Below are positions 24,635 to 33,247 of a stretch of DNA of 64,000 nucleotides, one piece after another; the stretch's first letter is position 1; each line of letters opens with the position of its first letter. The position numbers were made by a program, and so were the translations under genes. The stretch is from Streptomyces sp. NA02950. Its GTDB lineage: Bacteria > Actinomycetota > Actinomycetes > Streptomycetales > Streptomycetaceae. The notes beneath the pieces are model-generated. The model was not told the DNA's origin. It did no database searches and saw only the letters and a list, made by a program, of their open reading frames with translations. The stretch lies in contig NZ_CP054916.1 in the NCBI RefSeq assembly GCF_013364155.1, positions 2,293,001 to 2,357,000 of the forward strand. Reading direction: 5' to 3'.

Positions 24635-25578
24635 CCACGGTAGCCGCGATCAACGGCACCGGTGCGGCCGAGGGCGGCGACCTCTACGCGCTGTCGCACC
24701 TGGACGCGCTGGAGTCCGAGGCGGTGCACATCTTCCGCGAGGTGGCGGGTGAGTTCGAGCGGCCGGTGATCCTGTTCTCCGGCGGCAAGGACTCCATCGT
24801 CATGCTGCACCTGGCGCTCAAGGCGTTCGCCCCGGCGCGGGTGCCCTTCTCGCTGCTCCATGTGGACACCGGGCACAACTTCCCCGAGGTCATCGACTAC
24901 CGGGACCGCACCGTCGCCGAGCACGGGCTGCGGCTGCATGTCGCCTCCGTCCAGGAGTTCATCGACGACGGTCGGCTGCGCGAGCGCCCCGACGGCACCC
25001 GCAATCCGCTCCAGACCGTGCCGCTGCTGGACGCCATCGAGAAGAACCGGTTCGACGCGGTCTTCGGCGGCGGACGGCGTGACGAGGAGAAGGCCCGCGC
25101 CAAGGAGCGGGTGTTCTCGCTGCGCGACGAGTTCGGCGGCTGGGACCCGCGGCGGCAGCGCCCCGAGCTGTGGCAGCTGTACAACGGCCGGCACTCCCCC
25201 GGTGAGCACGTCCGGGTCTTCCCGCTGTCCAACTGGACCGAGCTGGACGTCTGGCAGTACATCGCCCGCGAGAAGATCGAACTGCCGCAGATCTACTACG
25301 CGCACGAGCGCGAGGTCTTCCGGCGCAGCGGTATGTGGCTGGCGCCCGGTGAGTGGGGCGGCCCGAAGGACGGCGAGACCGTGGAGCGGCGTCTGGTGCG
25401 CTACCGCACGGTCGGCGATATGTCCTGCACCGGTGCGGTGGACTCGGACGCGGTGACGATCGAGCAGGTCATCGATGAGATCGCCGCCTCCCGGCTGACC
25501 GAGCGGGGTGCGACGCGCGCCGACGACAAGCTGTCGGAGGCCGCCATGGAGGACCGTAAGCGCGAGGGGTATTTCTAG
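24631..25578 (+). CDS. cysD: Sulfate adenylyltransferase subunit CysD
   Basis: This 315-aa small subunit of ATP sulfurylase adenylates sulfate with energy from CysN GTP hydrolysis. The PP-loop SGGKDS is at residues 50-55. Other family marks are HVDTGHNFPEVIDYRD, FGGGRRDEEKARAKER, and a C-terminal SCTGAVDSDA followed by KREGYF. It starts at ATG 24631 inside the cysC stop codon (ATGA overlap) and ends 2 bp before cysN. Confidence 0.96.
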   Translation: MTTVAAINGTGAAEGGDLYALSHLDALESEAVHIFREVAGEFERPVILFSGGKDSIVMLHLALKAFAPARVPFSLLHVDTGHNFPEVIDYRDRTVAEHGLRLHVASVQEFIDDGRLRERPDGTRNPLQTVPLLDAIEKNRFDAVFGGGRRDEEKARAKERVFSLRDEFGGWDPRRQRPELWQLYNGRHSPGEHVRVFPLSNWTELDVWQYIAREKIELPQIYYAHEREVFRRSGMWLAPGEWGGPKDGETVERRLVRYRTVGDMSCTGAVDSDAVTIEQVIDEIAASRLTERGATRADDKLSEAAMEDRKREGYF

Positions 25579-25580
25579 CC

Positions 25581-26951
25581 ATGACGAGCAACATCAGCGA
25601 CGAGGTCCAGGCCGCCGCGGTCGCCGTGGAGCGCTCCGCGGCCACCTCCCAGCTGCGCTTCGCCACCGCGGGCTCGGTCGACGACGGCAAGTCCACCCTG
25701 GTCGGGCGGCTGCTGCATGACTCCAAGTCGGTGCTGGTCGACCAGTTGGAGGCGGTCGAGCACGCCTCGCGCAGCCGTGGCCAGGAGGCCCCGGACCTGG
25801 CGCTGCTGACCGACGGGCTGCGCGCGGAGCGCGAGCAGGGCATCACCATCGATGTCGCGTACCGCTACTTCGCCACCCCCCGGCGGCGGTTCATCCTCGC
25901 CGACACCCCCGGCCATGTGCAGTACACCCGGAACATGGTCACCGGCGCCTCCACCGCCGAGCTGGCGGTGGTCCTGGTGGACGCGCGCAACGGCGTGGTG
26001 GAGCAGACCCGGCGCCATGCCGCGGTCGCCGCCCTGCTGCGGGTGCCCCATGTGGTGCTGGCGGTCAACAAGATGGACCTCGTCGACTACGCGGAGCCGG
26101 TCTTCGCGGCCATCGCGGAGGAGTTCACGACATACGCCGCGTCGCTGGGCGTCCCGGAGATCACCGCCATCCCGATCTCGGCGCTGGCCGGGGACAACGT
26201 GGTGACCGCGTCGGCCAACATGGACTGGTACGGCGGGCCGACGGTGCTGGAGCACCTGGAGACGGTGCCGGTGGGCACCGACCCGTCCCAGGACCCGGCG
26301 CGCTTCCCGGTGCAGTACGTGATCCGTCCGCAGTCCGCGGAGCACCCCGACTACCGCGGCTACGCGGGCCAGATCGCCTCCGGTGTGCTGCGGGTCGGGG
26401 ACCCCGTCACCGTGCTGCCGTCCGGTCTGACCAGCACCGTCACCGGGATCGACGCGCTGGGCGCGCCGGTGGACCTGGCCTGGGCGCCGCAGTCGGTGAC
26501 CGTGACGCTCGCCGACGACCTGGACATCTCGCGCGGCGATCTGATCGCCCCGAGCGCCCATGCCCCCTCCGTCACCCAGGACGTCGAGGCGACGGTGTGC
26601 CATCTCCACGACCGGCCACTGCGGGTCGGCGACCGGGTGCTGCTGAAGCACACCACCCGTACGGTGAAGGCGATCGTCAAGGACATCCCGTCCCGGCTGA
26701 CGCTGGACGATCTGTCGCAGCACCCCTCGCCGGGCGAGCTGGCGGCCAATGACATCGGCCGGGTGACGCTGCGCACCTCCGAGCCGCTGGCGCTGGACGC
26801 GTACGACGCCTCGCGCCGCACCGGATCATTCCTGCTGATCGACCCGGCCGACGGCACCACGCTGACGGCGGGCATGGCGGGCGACTCGTTCGCCGCGCGG
26901 GCCGCCACCGGGGCGGAGCCGGCCGCGGATGACGAGGGGTGGGATTTCTGA
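25581..26951 (+). CDS. cysN: Sulfate adenylyltransferase GTPase subunit CysN
   Basis: This 456-aa translation-factor-like GTPase drives CysD. G1 is AGSVDDGKST (near 30), G3 is DTPGH (near 108) and G4 is NKMD (near 163). The beta-barrel domains II and III occupy the C-terminal half. There is no fused APS kinase domain, consistent with the separate cysC. It starts 2 bp after cysD and is the last gene of the first sulfur block. Confidence 0.96.
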   Translation: MTSNISDEVQAAAVAVERSAATSQLRFATAGSVDDGKSTLVGRLLHDSKSVLVDQLEAVEHASRSRGQEAPDLALLTDGLRAEREQGITIDVAYRYFATPRRRFILADTPGHVQYTRNMVTGASTAELAVVLVDARNGVVEQTRRHAAVAALLRVPHVVLAVNKMDLVDYAEPVFAAIAEEFTTYAASLGVPEITAIPISALAGDNVVTASANMDWYGGPTVLEHLETVPVGTDPSQDPARFPVQYVIRPQSAEHPDYRGYAGQIASGVLRVGDPVTVLPSGLTSTVTGIDALGAPVDLAWAPQSVTVTLADDLDISRGDLIAPSAHAPSVTQDVEATVCHLHDRPLRVGDRVLLKHTTRTVKAIVKDIPSRLTLDDLSQHPSPGELAANDIGRVTLRTSEPLALDAYDASRRTGSFLLIDPADGTTLTAGMAGDSFAARAATGAEPAADDEGWDF

Positions 26952-26953
26952 CC

Positions 26954-27055
26954 ATGGCCAAAGAGGCGTTCTCGACCTTCGCGAAGGAGGGCGGCCGCGT
27001 CGGCAGCGGCGCCCGTGGCAGCGGCCAGGGAGGAGTCGGGCGATGTGCGTGCTGA
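26954..27055 (+). CDS. 33-codon ORF after cysN, ends Cys-Ala-Cys
   Basis: The ATG at 26954, 2 bp after the cysN stop codon, opens a frame beginning MAKEAFSTFAKEGGRV and ending GRCAC. The ribosome site is weak (GAGGGGTGGG, spaced 12 nt). Its stop codon overlaps the start of the next short ORF by 13 bp. It could be a coupled leader, or chance. Confidence 0.35.
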   Translation: MAKEAFSTFAKEGGRVGSGARGSGQGGVGRCAC

Positions 27056-27132
27056 TGCGTAGCCCCATGCCGCTGTGCCCCGCTCCGCTCCACCGGAACC
27101 GAAGACCTTGTGAACTGCCGGGCGTCCTCTGA
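27043..27132 (+). CDS. Cysteine-containing short ORF before the sulfur ABC transporter
   Basis: A 29-aa ORF beginning MCVLMRSPMPLC, with Cys at positions 2, 12 and 23, starts at ATG 27043. It has a strong GGGAGGAG (27028-27035) and a 7-nt spacer. It ends 33 bp before the substrate-binding protein start. Position, strength of initiation and cysteine content suggest a second attenuator for the transport half of the locus. This is inferred, since the sequence does not match the common sulfur leader signature. Confidence 0.6.
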   Translation: MCVLMRSPMPLCPAPLHRNRRPCELPGVL

Positions 27133-27165
27133 CGCACCCCGGCCCCTGCGAGAGGAACACCTCCC

Positions 27166-28323
27166 GTGTCGTACGCCGACCGCCCCGACCCCGCCCGACC
27201 GGCCCGGTCCCCGCGCCGCCGCACCCGGCTGCTCGCCGCCGCCGCCGTCTTCCCGCTCCTGATGGGCGCGCTCGGCGCCTGCGGCTACGGATCCCAGAAG
27301 AAGGACGACGGCCAGGGGGCCGACGCCCTCCCCGCCGCGGGCGGCAAGAAGGTCGACGGTCTGGACAAGGTGAAGGTCGGCTACTTCGCCAACCTCACCC
27401 ATGCCACCGCCCTGGTGGGGCTGCGCAAGGGCGGTCAGATCCAGCAGGCGCTGGGCGGCACCCAGGCGCGGCCGTTCGTCTTCAACGCCGGGCCCTCGGA
27501 GATCGAGGCGCTCAACGCGGGCTCCATCGACATCGGCTGGATCGGCCCCTCGCCGTCCATCAACGGCTATGTGAAGTCGCACGGCGAGAACCTCAAGATC
27601 ATCTCCGGCTCGGTCTCGGGCGGCGTCAAGCTGGTCGTCAACCCGAAGAAGATCAAGTCCGAGAACGACGTCAAGGGCAAGAAGATCGCCACCCCGCAGC
27701 TGGGCAACACCCAGGACGTGGCGTTCCTCAACTGGATCGCCAAGAAGGGCTGGAAGGTCGACGCCCAGAGCGGCAAGGGCGATGTGTCGGTGGTCCGCAG
27801 CGACAACAAGGTGACGCCCGACGCCTACAAGTCCGGTGCCATCGACGGTGCGTGGGTGCCCGAGCCGACCGCCTCCAAGCTGGTCGCCGAGGGTGGCAAG
27901 GTTCTGCTCGACGAGGCCTCGCTGTGGCCGGACAAGAAGTTCGTGATCACCAACCTAATCGTCAGGCAGTCGTTCCTCAAGGAGCACCCGAAGGTCGTCG
28001 AGGCCGTGCTGCGCGGCTCGGTGAAGACCAACGACTGGATCAAGGCCAATCCCGAGAAGGCCAAGGAGGCGGCCAACGCCGCGCTCAAGGCCGAGACCGG
28101 CAAGCCCCTTCCGTCCGATGTGATCGACCCGGCGTGGAAGAGCATCCAGGTCACCGATGACCCGCTGGCCCGGACGCTGGACACCGAGGCGGACCACGCG
28201 GTCCAGGCGGGTCTGCTGGACAAGCCGGACCTCAAGGGCATCTACGACCTCACCCTGCTCAACAAGGTCCTCAGGGCCGAGGGCAAGCCGACGGTGTCGG
28301 CCGCCGGACTCGGTACGCAGTAG
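27166..28323 (+). CDS. ABC transporter substrate-binding lipoprotein (sulfonate/taurine type)
   Basis: This 385-aa protein has a lipoprotein signal: a basic head, a hydrophobic core and a lipobox LGAC with Cys39. The mature part is the SsuA/TauA/NMT1-like periplasmic-binding fold (KVKVGYFANLTHATALVGLR, then GSIDIGWIGPSPSINGYVKS and SGAIDGAWVPEPTASKLVAE). Location next to cysN and its matching ATPase and permease indicates uptake of an oxidised sulfur source such as sulfonates. The exact ligand is unknown. It starts at GTG 27166 after AGAGGA. Confidence 0.88.
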   Translation: MSYADRPDPARPARSPRRRTRLLAAAAVFPLLMGALGACGYGSQKKDDGQGADALPAAGGKKVDGLDKVKVGYFANLTHATALVGLRKGGQIQQALGGTQARPFVFNAGPSEIEALNAGSIDIGWIGPSPSINGYVKSHGENLKIISGSVSGGVKLVVNPKKIKSENDVKGKKIATPQLGNTQDVAFLNWIAKKGWKVDAQSGKGDVSVVRSDNKVTPDAYKSGAIDGAWVPEPTASKLVAEGGKVLLDEASLWPDKKFVITNLIVRQSFLKEHPKVVEAVLRGSVKTNDWIKANPEKAKEAANAALKAETGKPLPSDVIDPAWKSIQVTDDPLARTLDTEADHAVQAGLLDKPDLKGIYDLTLLNKVLRAEGKPTVSAAGLGTQ

Positions 28324-28390
28324 CCCGCCGCCCGTTCCCCGTACGCACGTACGCACGTACGCCGTAACGCACCCACCAGGAGGTGACCGG

Positions 28391-29200
28391 ATGTCCCCGG
28401 CACTGACCACCGAGAAGGCCGATCCGGCGGGCACCGCCGCGACGATCGCCGCGGACCCGGCAGTACGCATCGACCACGTCCACAAGGCGTTCGGCCGGGC
28501 CGGCGCCGCTCAGCCCGTCCTCGACGACATCAACCTCACCGTGCGGCCCGGAGAGTTCGTCTGCCTCCTGGGCGCCTCGGGATGCGGTAAGTCGACCCTG
28601 CTCAACCTGATCGCGGACCTGGACAAGCCGACCGCCGGGACCATCGAGGTCCCCGGCGGCCGGCCGGCCCTGATGTTCCAGGAGCACGCCCTGTTCCCGT
28701 GGCTGACCGCGGGCAAGAACATCGAACTCGCCCTGCGGCTGCGCGGGGTGCCCCGGCCCGACCGCAGGCCCGAGGCGGAACGGCTGCTGGAGCTGGTGCG
28801 GCTGGGCGGCTCCTACGGCAAGCGGGTGCACGAGCTGTCCGGCGGGATGCGGCAGCGCGTGGCGATGGCCCGCGCGCTGGCGCAGGACTCGCGGGTGCTG
28901 CTGATGGACGAGCCGTTCGCCGCCCTCGACGCCATCACCCGCGATGTGCTGCACGACGAACTGACCCGGATCTGGCGCGAGACGGGGGTGTCCGTCCTGT
29001 TCGTCACGCACAACGTGCGTGAGGCCGTCCGGCTGGCCCAGCGTGTGGTGCTGCTGTCCTCGCGCCCCGGCCGGGTCGTCCGCGACTGGGCGGTGGACAT
29101 TCCGCAGCCGCGCCGGATCGAGGACGCCGCCGTCGCCGACCTGTCCATAGAGATCACCGAAGAACTGCGTGGGGAGATCCGCCGCCATGGCCGGCACTGA
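28391..29200 (+). CDS. ABC transporter ATP-binding protein (SsuB/TauB type)
   Basis: This 269-aa ATPase has Walker A GASGCGKST (residues about 61-69), the Q-loop in LMFQEHALFPWL, signature LSGGMRQRVAMARALAQ (near 149) and Walker B VLLMDEPFAALDAI. It energises import with the neighbouring permease. ATG 28391 follows AGGAGGTG at 28378-28385. The gap from the binding-protein gene contains a short CGTACGCA triplication. It overlaps the permease start by 14 bp. Confidence 0.92.
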   Translation: MSPALTTEKADPAGTAATIAADPAVRIDHVHKAFGRAGAAQPVLDDINLTVRPGEFVCLLGASGCGKSTLLNLIADLDKPTAGTIEVPGGRPALMFQEHALFPWLTAGKNIELALRLRGVPRPDRRPEAERLLELVRLGGSYGKRVHELSGGMRQRVAMARALAQDSRVLLMDEPFAALDAITRDVLHDELTRIWRETGVSVLFVTHNVREAVRLAQRVVLLSSRPGRVVRDWAVDIPQPRRIEDAAVADLSIEITEELRGEIRRHGRH

Positions 29201-30131
29201 GACGACCACCGGCGCGACCGACGCCACCGACACGACCGCGACCGGCACCGCCGCGGCGCGGAAGAAGAGCGCCCAGGACATGGAGGGCCTGGAGGCCGGT
29301 CTCGACGCCCTGGACACGGTGCAGATCCGGCGCACCTCACCGACCGAGGTGCTGGTGCAGAAGGTGCTGCCGCCGATCGTGGCCATCGCCCTGGTGGTGG
29401 TCATCTGGAAGCTGCTGGTGCTGGCGAAGGTCACCGACGACTACAAGCTGCCCGACCCGGGCCTGGTCTGGGACGCGCTGCGGCAGCTGTGGCTCGAGGG
29501 CGAACTGCTGGACATCGTCTGGACCAGCGTCTCGCGGGGGCTGTTCGGCTTCCTCATCGCGCTGTCCATCGCCACCCCGCTGGGGCTGGTGGTGGCCCGG
29601 GTGAAGTTCGTCCGCGCCGCGCTGGGCCCGATCCTGTCCGGGCTCCAGTCGCTGCCGTCGGTGGCCTGGGTGCCGCCCGCGGTGATCTGGCTGGGCCTCA
29701 ACGACCAGATGATGTACACCGTCATCCTGCTCGGTGCGGTGCCCTCCATCGCCAACGGCCTGGTGGCCGGGATCGACCAGGTGCCCCCGCTGTTCCTGCG
29801 GGCCGGACGCACCCTGGGCGCCCGCGGTCTGGTCAGCGCCCGGCACATCCTGCTGCCCGCCTCGCTGCCCGGCTATGTCGCGGGCCTCAAGCAGGGCTGG
29901 GCGTTCTCCTGGCGCTCGCTGATGGCCGCCGAGATCATCGCCAAGTCCCCCGAACTCGGGCTCGGACTCGGCCAGTACCTGGAGAACCAGCGCAACAACT
30001 CCGACATGGCCGGTGTGCTGCTCGGCATCACGCTCATCCTCGTCGTCGGTATCGCCATCGAGCTGCTGATCTTCGCCCCGATCGAGCGCCGCGTGCTGCG
30101 CAGCCGTGGCCTGCTGGTGAGCGCCCGCTGA
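29187..30131 (+). CDS. ABC transporter permease (SsuC type)
   Basis: This 314-aa permease has six helices between residues about 65 and 310. The coupling-helix EAA loop is present as AGRTLGARGLVSARHILLPA. The N-terminal 50 residues are a Thr/Ala/Asp-rich cytosolic extension. ATG 29187 lies within the ATPase 3' end and the stop overlaps the next start (TGATG), so the block is translationally coupled. Confidence 0.92.
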   Translation: MAGTETTTGATDATDTTATGTAAARKKSAQDMEGLEAGLDALDTVQIRRTSPTEVLVQKVLPPIVAIALVVVIWKLLVLAKVTDDYKLPDPGLVWDALRQLWLEGELLDIVWTSVSRGLFGFLIALSIATPLGLVVARVKFVRAALGPILSGLQSLPSVAWVPPAVIWLGLNDQMMYTVILLGAVPSIANGLVAGIDQVPPLFLRAGRTLGARGLVSARHILLPASLPGYVAGLKQGWAFSWRSLMAAEIIAKSPELGLGLGQYLENQRNNSDMAGVLLGITLILVVGIAIELLIFAPIERRVLRSRGLLVSAR

Positions 30132-30889
30132 TGTCCGTCACGCCCCCGGCCCTGCTGGTCATCGCCCACGGCAGCCGCGACCCCCGGCACGCGGCGACCG
30201 TCGACGCGCTCTGCGCGCGCGTACGGTCGCTGCGGCCGGGGCTGCGGGTGGAAGCCGCCTTCCTGGACTTCAACGCGCCCCGGGTGGGCCAGGTCCTGGC
30301 CCGGCTCGCCGCCGAGGGCGTCACGGACATCGCCGCGCTCCCCCTGCTGCTCAACCGCGCCTTCCACGCCAAGTCCGACATCCCCGCGGTGCTGCGCGAG
30401 GCCACCGCCCGCCACCCGCGGCTGATCGTCCGGCAGACCGAGGTGCTGGGCCCCTCCCCACTGCTGACCGACGCGCTGGAACGCCGGCTGCACCAGGCCG
30501 GTCTGCGCCCGGCCGACCGACGCTCGACCGGGGTCGTCCTGGCCTCGGCGGGCTCCTCCGACCCGGAGGCGATCGCGGTGATCGCTGAAATCGCGCGGGA
30601 GTGGCGGCACACCGGATGGTGCGCCGTGCGACCCGCGTTCGCCTCCGCTTCCCTCCCCCGCACCGAGGACGCGGTCCGCGCGCTGCGCGCCGAAGGCGTC
30701 CGGCGCGTGGCCGTGGCCCCGTACGTCATCGCCCCCGGCCGCCTCCCGGACCGCATCGCCCACGGCGCCCGCGCGGCGGGCGCCGACCTCCTCGCCGGTG
30801 TCCTCGGCCCCGCCCCCGAACTGGCCCGCCTCCTCCTCCGCCGCTACGACGAGTCCCGCCCGGCCACCCCGGCGCTGCTGAGCGCCTGA
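30131..30889 (+). CDS. Sirohydrochlorin chelatase (CbiX/SirB family)
   Basis: This 252-aa protein inserts metal into sirohydrochlorin. Two tandem chelatase half-domains are seen, each with the active-site start pattern: LLVIAHGSRDPRHAATVDAL near residue 10 and VVLASAGSSDPEAIAVIAEI near 138. The His of AHGSRD and His of NRAFHAKSDIP are candidate metal ligands. Within a sulfur locus it most likely makes siroheme (Fe2+) for SirA rather than cobalamin. It overlaps the permease by 1 bp and ends the locus. Confidence 0.9.
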   Translation: MSVTPPALLVIAHGSRDPRHAATVDALCARVRSLRPGLRVEAAFLDFNAPRVGQVLARLAAEGVTDIAALPLLLNRAFHAKSDIPAVLREATARHPRLIVRQTEVLGPSPLLTDALERRLHQAGLRPADRRSTGVVLASAGSSDPEAIAVIAEIAREWRHTGWCAVRPAFASASLPRTEDAVRALRAEGVRRVAVAPYVIAPGRLPDRIAHGARAAGADLLAGVLGPAPELARLLLRRYDESRPATPALLSA

Positions 30890-30970
30890 GGCGTACGGTC
30901 CAAGTCGGCTTGGCGTCACCACTGACGGGACGGACGGGCGCGCCCCGTGTCTCCTCACTCCGAAGGGTGA

Positions 30971-31183
30971 TTTTCACTCAAGCCCGCGCTCCACGCCCAG
31001 GCGAAGGTGCCCGCCTATGGGCGGGTGGAGCTGGAGCCCGAGGTGCGTGTGGTGGTGCAGGAGCTGGAGGCCGGCACCTACCGCGAGGTGGCTACGGTCA
31101 CGGGCAAGCAGTCCGTCCCGGTCGCTGGGGAGTTCACCGTCGACCTGGACATTGCCGCCCTGCTCGGCGACCTGCCGGACTGA
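30971..31183 (+). pseudogene. 3' remnant of an Uma2-family (DUF820) gene
   Basis: A frame open from the TGA at 30968-30970 to the stop codon at 31181 reads KVPAYGRVELEPEVRVVVQE, then YREVATVTGKQSVPVAGEFT and VDLDIAALLGDLPD. This matches the C-terminal third of Uma2 endonuclease-like proteins. The catalytic PD-(D/E)XK part is absent. Most likely a truncated relic left after deletion. The surrounding 30890-30970 contains no gene. Confidence 0.7.
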
Positions 31184-31191
31184 AGGGGACC

Positions 31192-31515
31192 CTACCCCTC
31201 CGGGTAGAAGACGAAGAGCGTGCAGCCGGTCGTCGTCTGCGGGATGTGGGAGGAGCCGGCCGGGGCGTGGATGAAGGAGCCCGCCGGGTAGTCGCGGGCG
31301 CCGTCGTTGAAGGTGCCGGAGACGACGAAGACCTCCTCGGGGCCGGGCTCATGGACGTCCAGGCCCTCCCATGAGCTGCCCGGGTCCATTTCGAGGACAT
31401 GTGCCTTCGCCCCACTGTCGCCGGTCCACAGCGGGCGCAGCCGGATGCCCGGGAAGAGCTCCTTCACCGGTGCGTCCGCGACCGCTGTCCCTACGTATCC
31501 GTCGGTGAGGTTCAT
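31192..31515 (-). CDS. Single-domain cupin (ChrR-like)
   Basis: This 107-aa cupin has the two conserved beta-barrel motifs: SWEGLDVHEPGPEEVFVVSG, then PAGSFIHAPAGSSHIPQT. The putative metal ligands are His, Glu and His in those motifs. Small cupins of this kind act as metal-binding sensors, dioxygenase-like or detoxifying proteins. No reaction can be assigned. The ATG is at 31515. It is a single gene between the Uma2 relic and the protease. Confidence 0.82.
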   Translation of the reverse strand: MNLTDGYVGTAVADAPVKELFPGIRLRPLWTGDSGAKAHVLEMDPGSSWEGLDVHEPGPEEVFVVSGTFNDGARDYPAGSFIHAPAGSSHIPQTTTGCTLFVFYPEG

Positions 31516-31619
31516 GCCCTCAGCGTGTCACGGCGCTGGGGGCGGGTGAAGGCATGAGCCGGTTGCTCGCGCTACCTGGTTCCGGCCCGTGCGAAGCCCA
31601 TGCGAACGGGAAACGGAAG

Positions 31620-31653
31620 GGCCGCCGTGCCCAGGTACGCGGGCACGGCGGCC
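31620..31653 (-). terminator. Protease gene terminator hairpin
   Basis: A perfect 13-bp inverted repeat (GGCCGCCGTGCCC/GGGCACGGCGGCC) with an 8-nt loop lies 25 bp after the leftward S8 peptidase stop codon. Confidence 0.8.
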
Positions 31654-31678
31654 GGGATACCGCAGGGCTCGAAGGGCG

Positions 31679-32899
31679 TTACTCGACGACCTTCAGCAGC
31701 TTGTTCGGGGTGCCCTCGCCCGGGTTGGTGATCTTGTCGGCGGTGGCACCGCCGGTCAGGGCCTTGGCGACGTCCGCCGGCTTGGCGTCCTTGTGGCCGC
31801 TGAGGTAGACGGCGGCGGCGCCCACGACGTGCGGGGTGGCCATCGAGGTGCCCGAGATGGTCTTGGTGGCGTCGTCGCCGCTGTTCCAGTCGGAGGTGAT
31901 GTCCGAGCCGGGGGCGTAGATGTCCACCACCTTGCCGAAGTTGGAGAAGTCCGACTGCTCGTCCTTGTCGGTGCTGGAGGCGACGGTGATCGCTTCCTTC
32001 ACTCGGGCCGGGGAGCTCTGACCGGCGTCGCTGGACTCGTTGCCCGCCGCCACCGCGAACGTGACACCCGCGTCGATGGCCTTCTTCACGGCCGCGTCGA
32101 GCGCCTCGTCGACACCGCCGCCCAGGCTCATGTTGGCCACGGACGGGCCCTCGTGGTGCTCGGTCACCCAGTCGATGCCCGATACGACCTGCTCGGTGGT
32201 GCCGGAGCCCTCGTTGTCCAGGACGCGCACGGCGACGATCTTGGCTTTCTTGGCGACACCGTGCTCGGCACCGGCGATGGTGCCCGCCACGTGGGTGCCG
32301 TGGCCGTTGCCGTCATCGGCGTTGTCGTCGTTGTCGACGGCGTCGAAGCCGGACTTGGCGCGGCCGCCGAAGTCCTTGTGCGAGGTGCGCACACCGGTGT
32401 CGATGACATACGCGGTGACGCCCTCACCCGCGGTGTCCGGGTAGGTGTACTTCTTGTCGCCCGTGGTGTCTTCCTGGTCGATCCGGTCCAGTCCCCAGGA
32501 CGGCGGGTTCTCCTGGGTGCCCTTGATCGTGAACCGGTGGTTCTGGATCACCTTGGCGACCGACGGGTCGGCGGCGAGCCGCTTCGCCTCGGTCTCGCTC
32601 AGGCTGTTGGCGGAGAAGCCGTTGATCGCGGAGTCGAAAGTGCGGCGCAGCTGGCCGCCGTACTCCTTGGCGAGGTCCTTGCCCTCGGAGGCGGCCTTGA
32701 TGGACTTGCCGCCCTTGAGCATGACGATGTAGCTGCCGTCCACGGCGTTCTTGGACCCGGCGCCGTAGATCTTGCCCTCGGCGGGGGCGTTGGTGGCGGC
32801 TCCGGCCGGAATGGCCACGAAGGCACCGGCTGTGACGGCGGCCGCCGCGGCGACGGCGAGACCGACGCGACGCGCGTTGCGCTGCTTGTGTGCTGCCAT
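31679..32899 (-). CDS. Secreted subtilisin-like serine protease (S8) with I9 prodomain
   Basis: This 406-aa pre-pro-enzyme begins with a Sec signal (residues 1-30, AAAAAVTAGAFVAIPAGAAT). An inhibitor I9 propeptide (about 50-125, SYIVMLKGGKSIKAASEG) and the catalytic domain follow. The triad is Asp167 (AYVIDTGV), His200 (GNGHGTHVAG) and Ser352 (SGTSMATPH), with the oxyanion Asn in VAAGNESSD. It resembles aqualysin/proteinase K-type extracellular proteases. There is no C-terminal P-domain. ATG 32899 is used, with AGGAGG about 12 nt upstream, and a longer upstream extension lacks secretion logic. The gene is a single unit with its own terminator. Confidence 0.95.
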   Translation of the reverse strand: MAAHKQRNARRVGLAVAAAAAVTAGAFVAIPAGAATNAPAEGKIYGAGSKNAVDGSYIVMLKGGKSIKAASEGKDLAKEYGGQLRRTFDSAINGFSANSLSETEAKRLAADPSVAKVIQNHRFTIKGTQENPPSWGLDRIDQEDTTGDKKYTYPDTAGEGVTAYVIDTGVRTSHKDFGGRAKSGFDAVDNDDNADDGNGHGTHVAGTIAGAEHGVAKKAKIVAVRVLDNEGSGTTEQVVSGIDWVTEHHEGPSVANMSLGGGVDEALDAAVKKAIDAGVTFAVAAGNESSDAGQSSPARVKEAITVASSTDKDEQSDFSNFGKVVDIYAPGSDITSDWNSGDDATKTISGTSMATPHVVGAAAVYLSGHKDAKPADVAKALTGGATADKITNPGEGTPNKLLKVVE

Positions 32900-33076
32900 G
32901 ACGAGGGAATCCTCCTCGTGTGGTCGTGGGGGGAATCGCACGGAGTGCGCGCACCGGGAAGCGAGTGGGGTCGCCCCGGGCTGACTCGAAACCCTGACCG
33001 ATTGACGCGGCCAATTCAAGATCTCCCCGCAGGTGTGACGCAGACAACTCCCGCCATCATGACGATCAAGCCAAAT

Positions 33077-33094
33077 CCCTTTACATGTAAGGGG
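33077..33094. promoter_or_regulatory. Palindromic operator candidate between protease and MMPL genes
   Basis: TTACATGTAA (33081-33090) is a perfect 10-bp palindrome flanked by CCCT and GGGG, which extends pairing in part. It sits in an AT-richer patch of the 348-bp divergent region, 178 bp from the protease start and 154 bp from the MMPL start. No regulator gene is near. The rest of this gap shows nothing further. Confidence 0.45.
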
Positions 33095-33247
33095 CTTGAA
33101 TCGAAATGGTAGGGCTGTCCCCCCTCCCCGGGGTGGAGGGAACGGCCCGCCGGTTCACCGGCCAGCAGGATGGGGAGCCGCACCCCCGCGGCCTAGCGTT
33201 TTTCCCGGTGGCGGCACGGGGTCGCTGCCACAGGAGAAGAGGACGTC

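Noticed and set aside
28340-28365. CGTACGCA repeated about three times as a CRISPR or operator array
   Set aside because: Units are only 8 bp, contiguous and without spacers; probably a simple duplication in a short intergenic gap.
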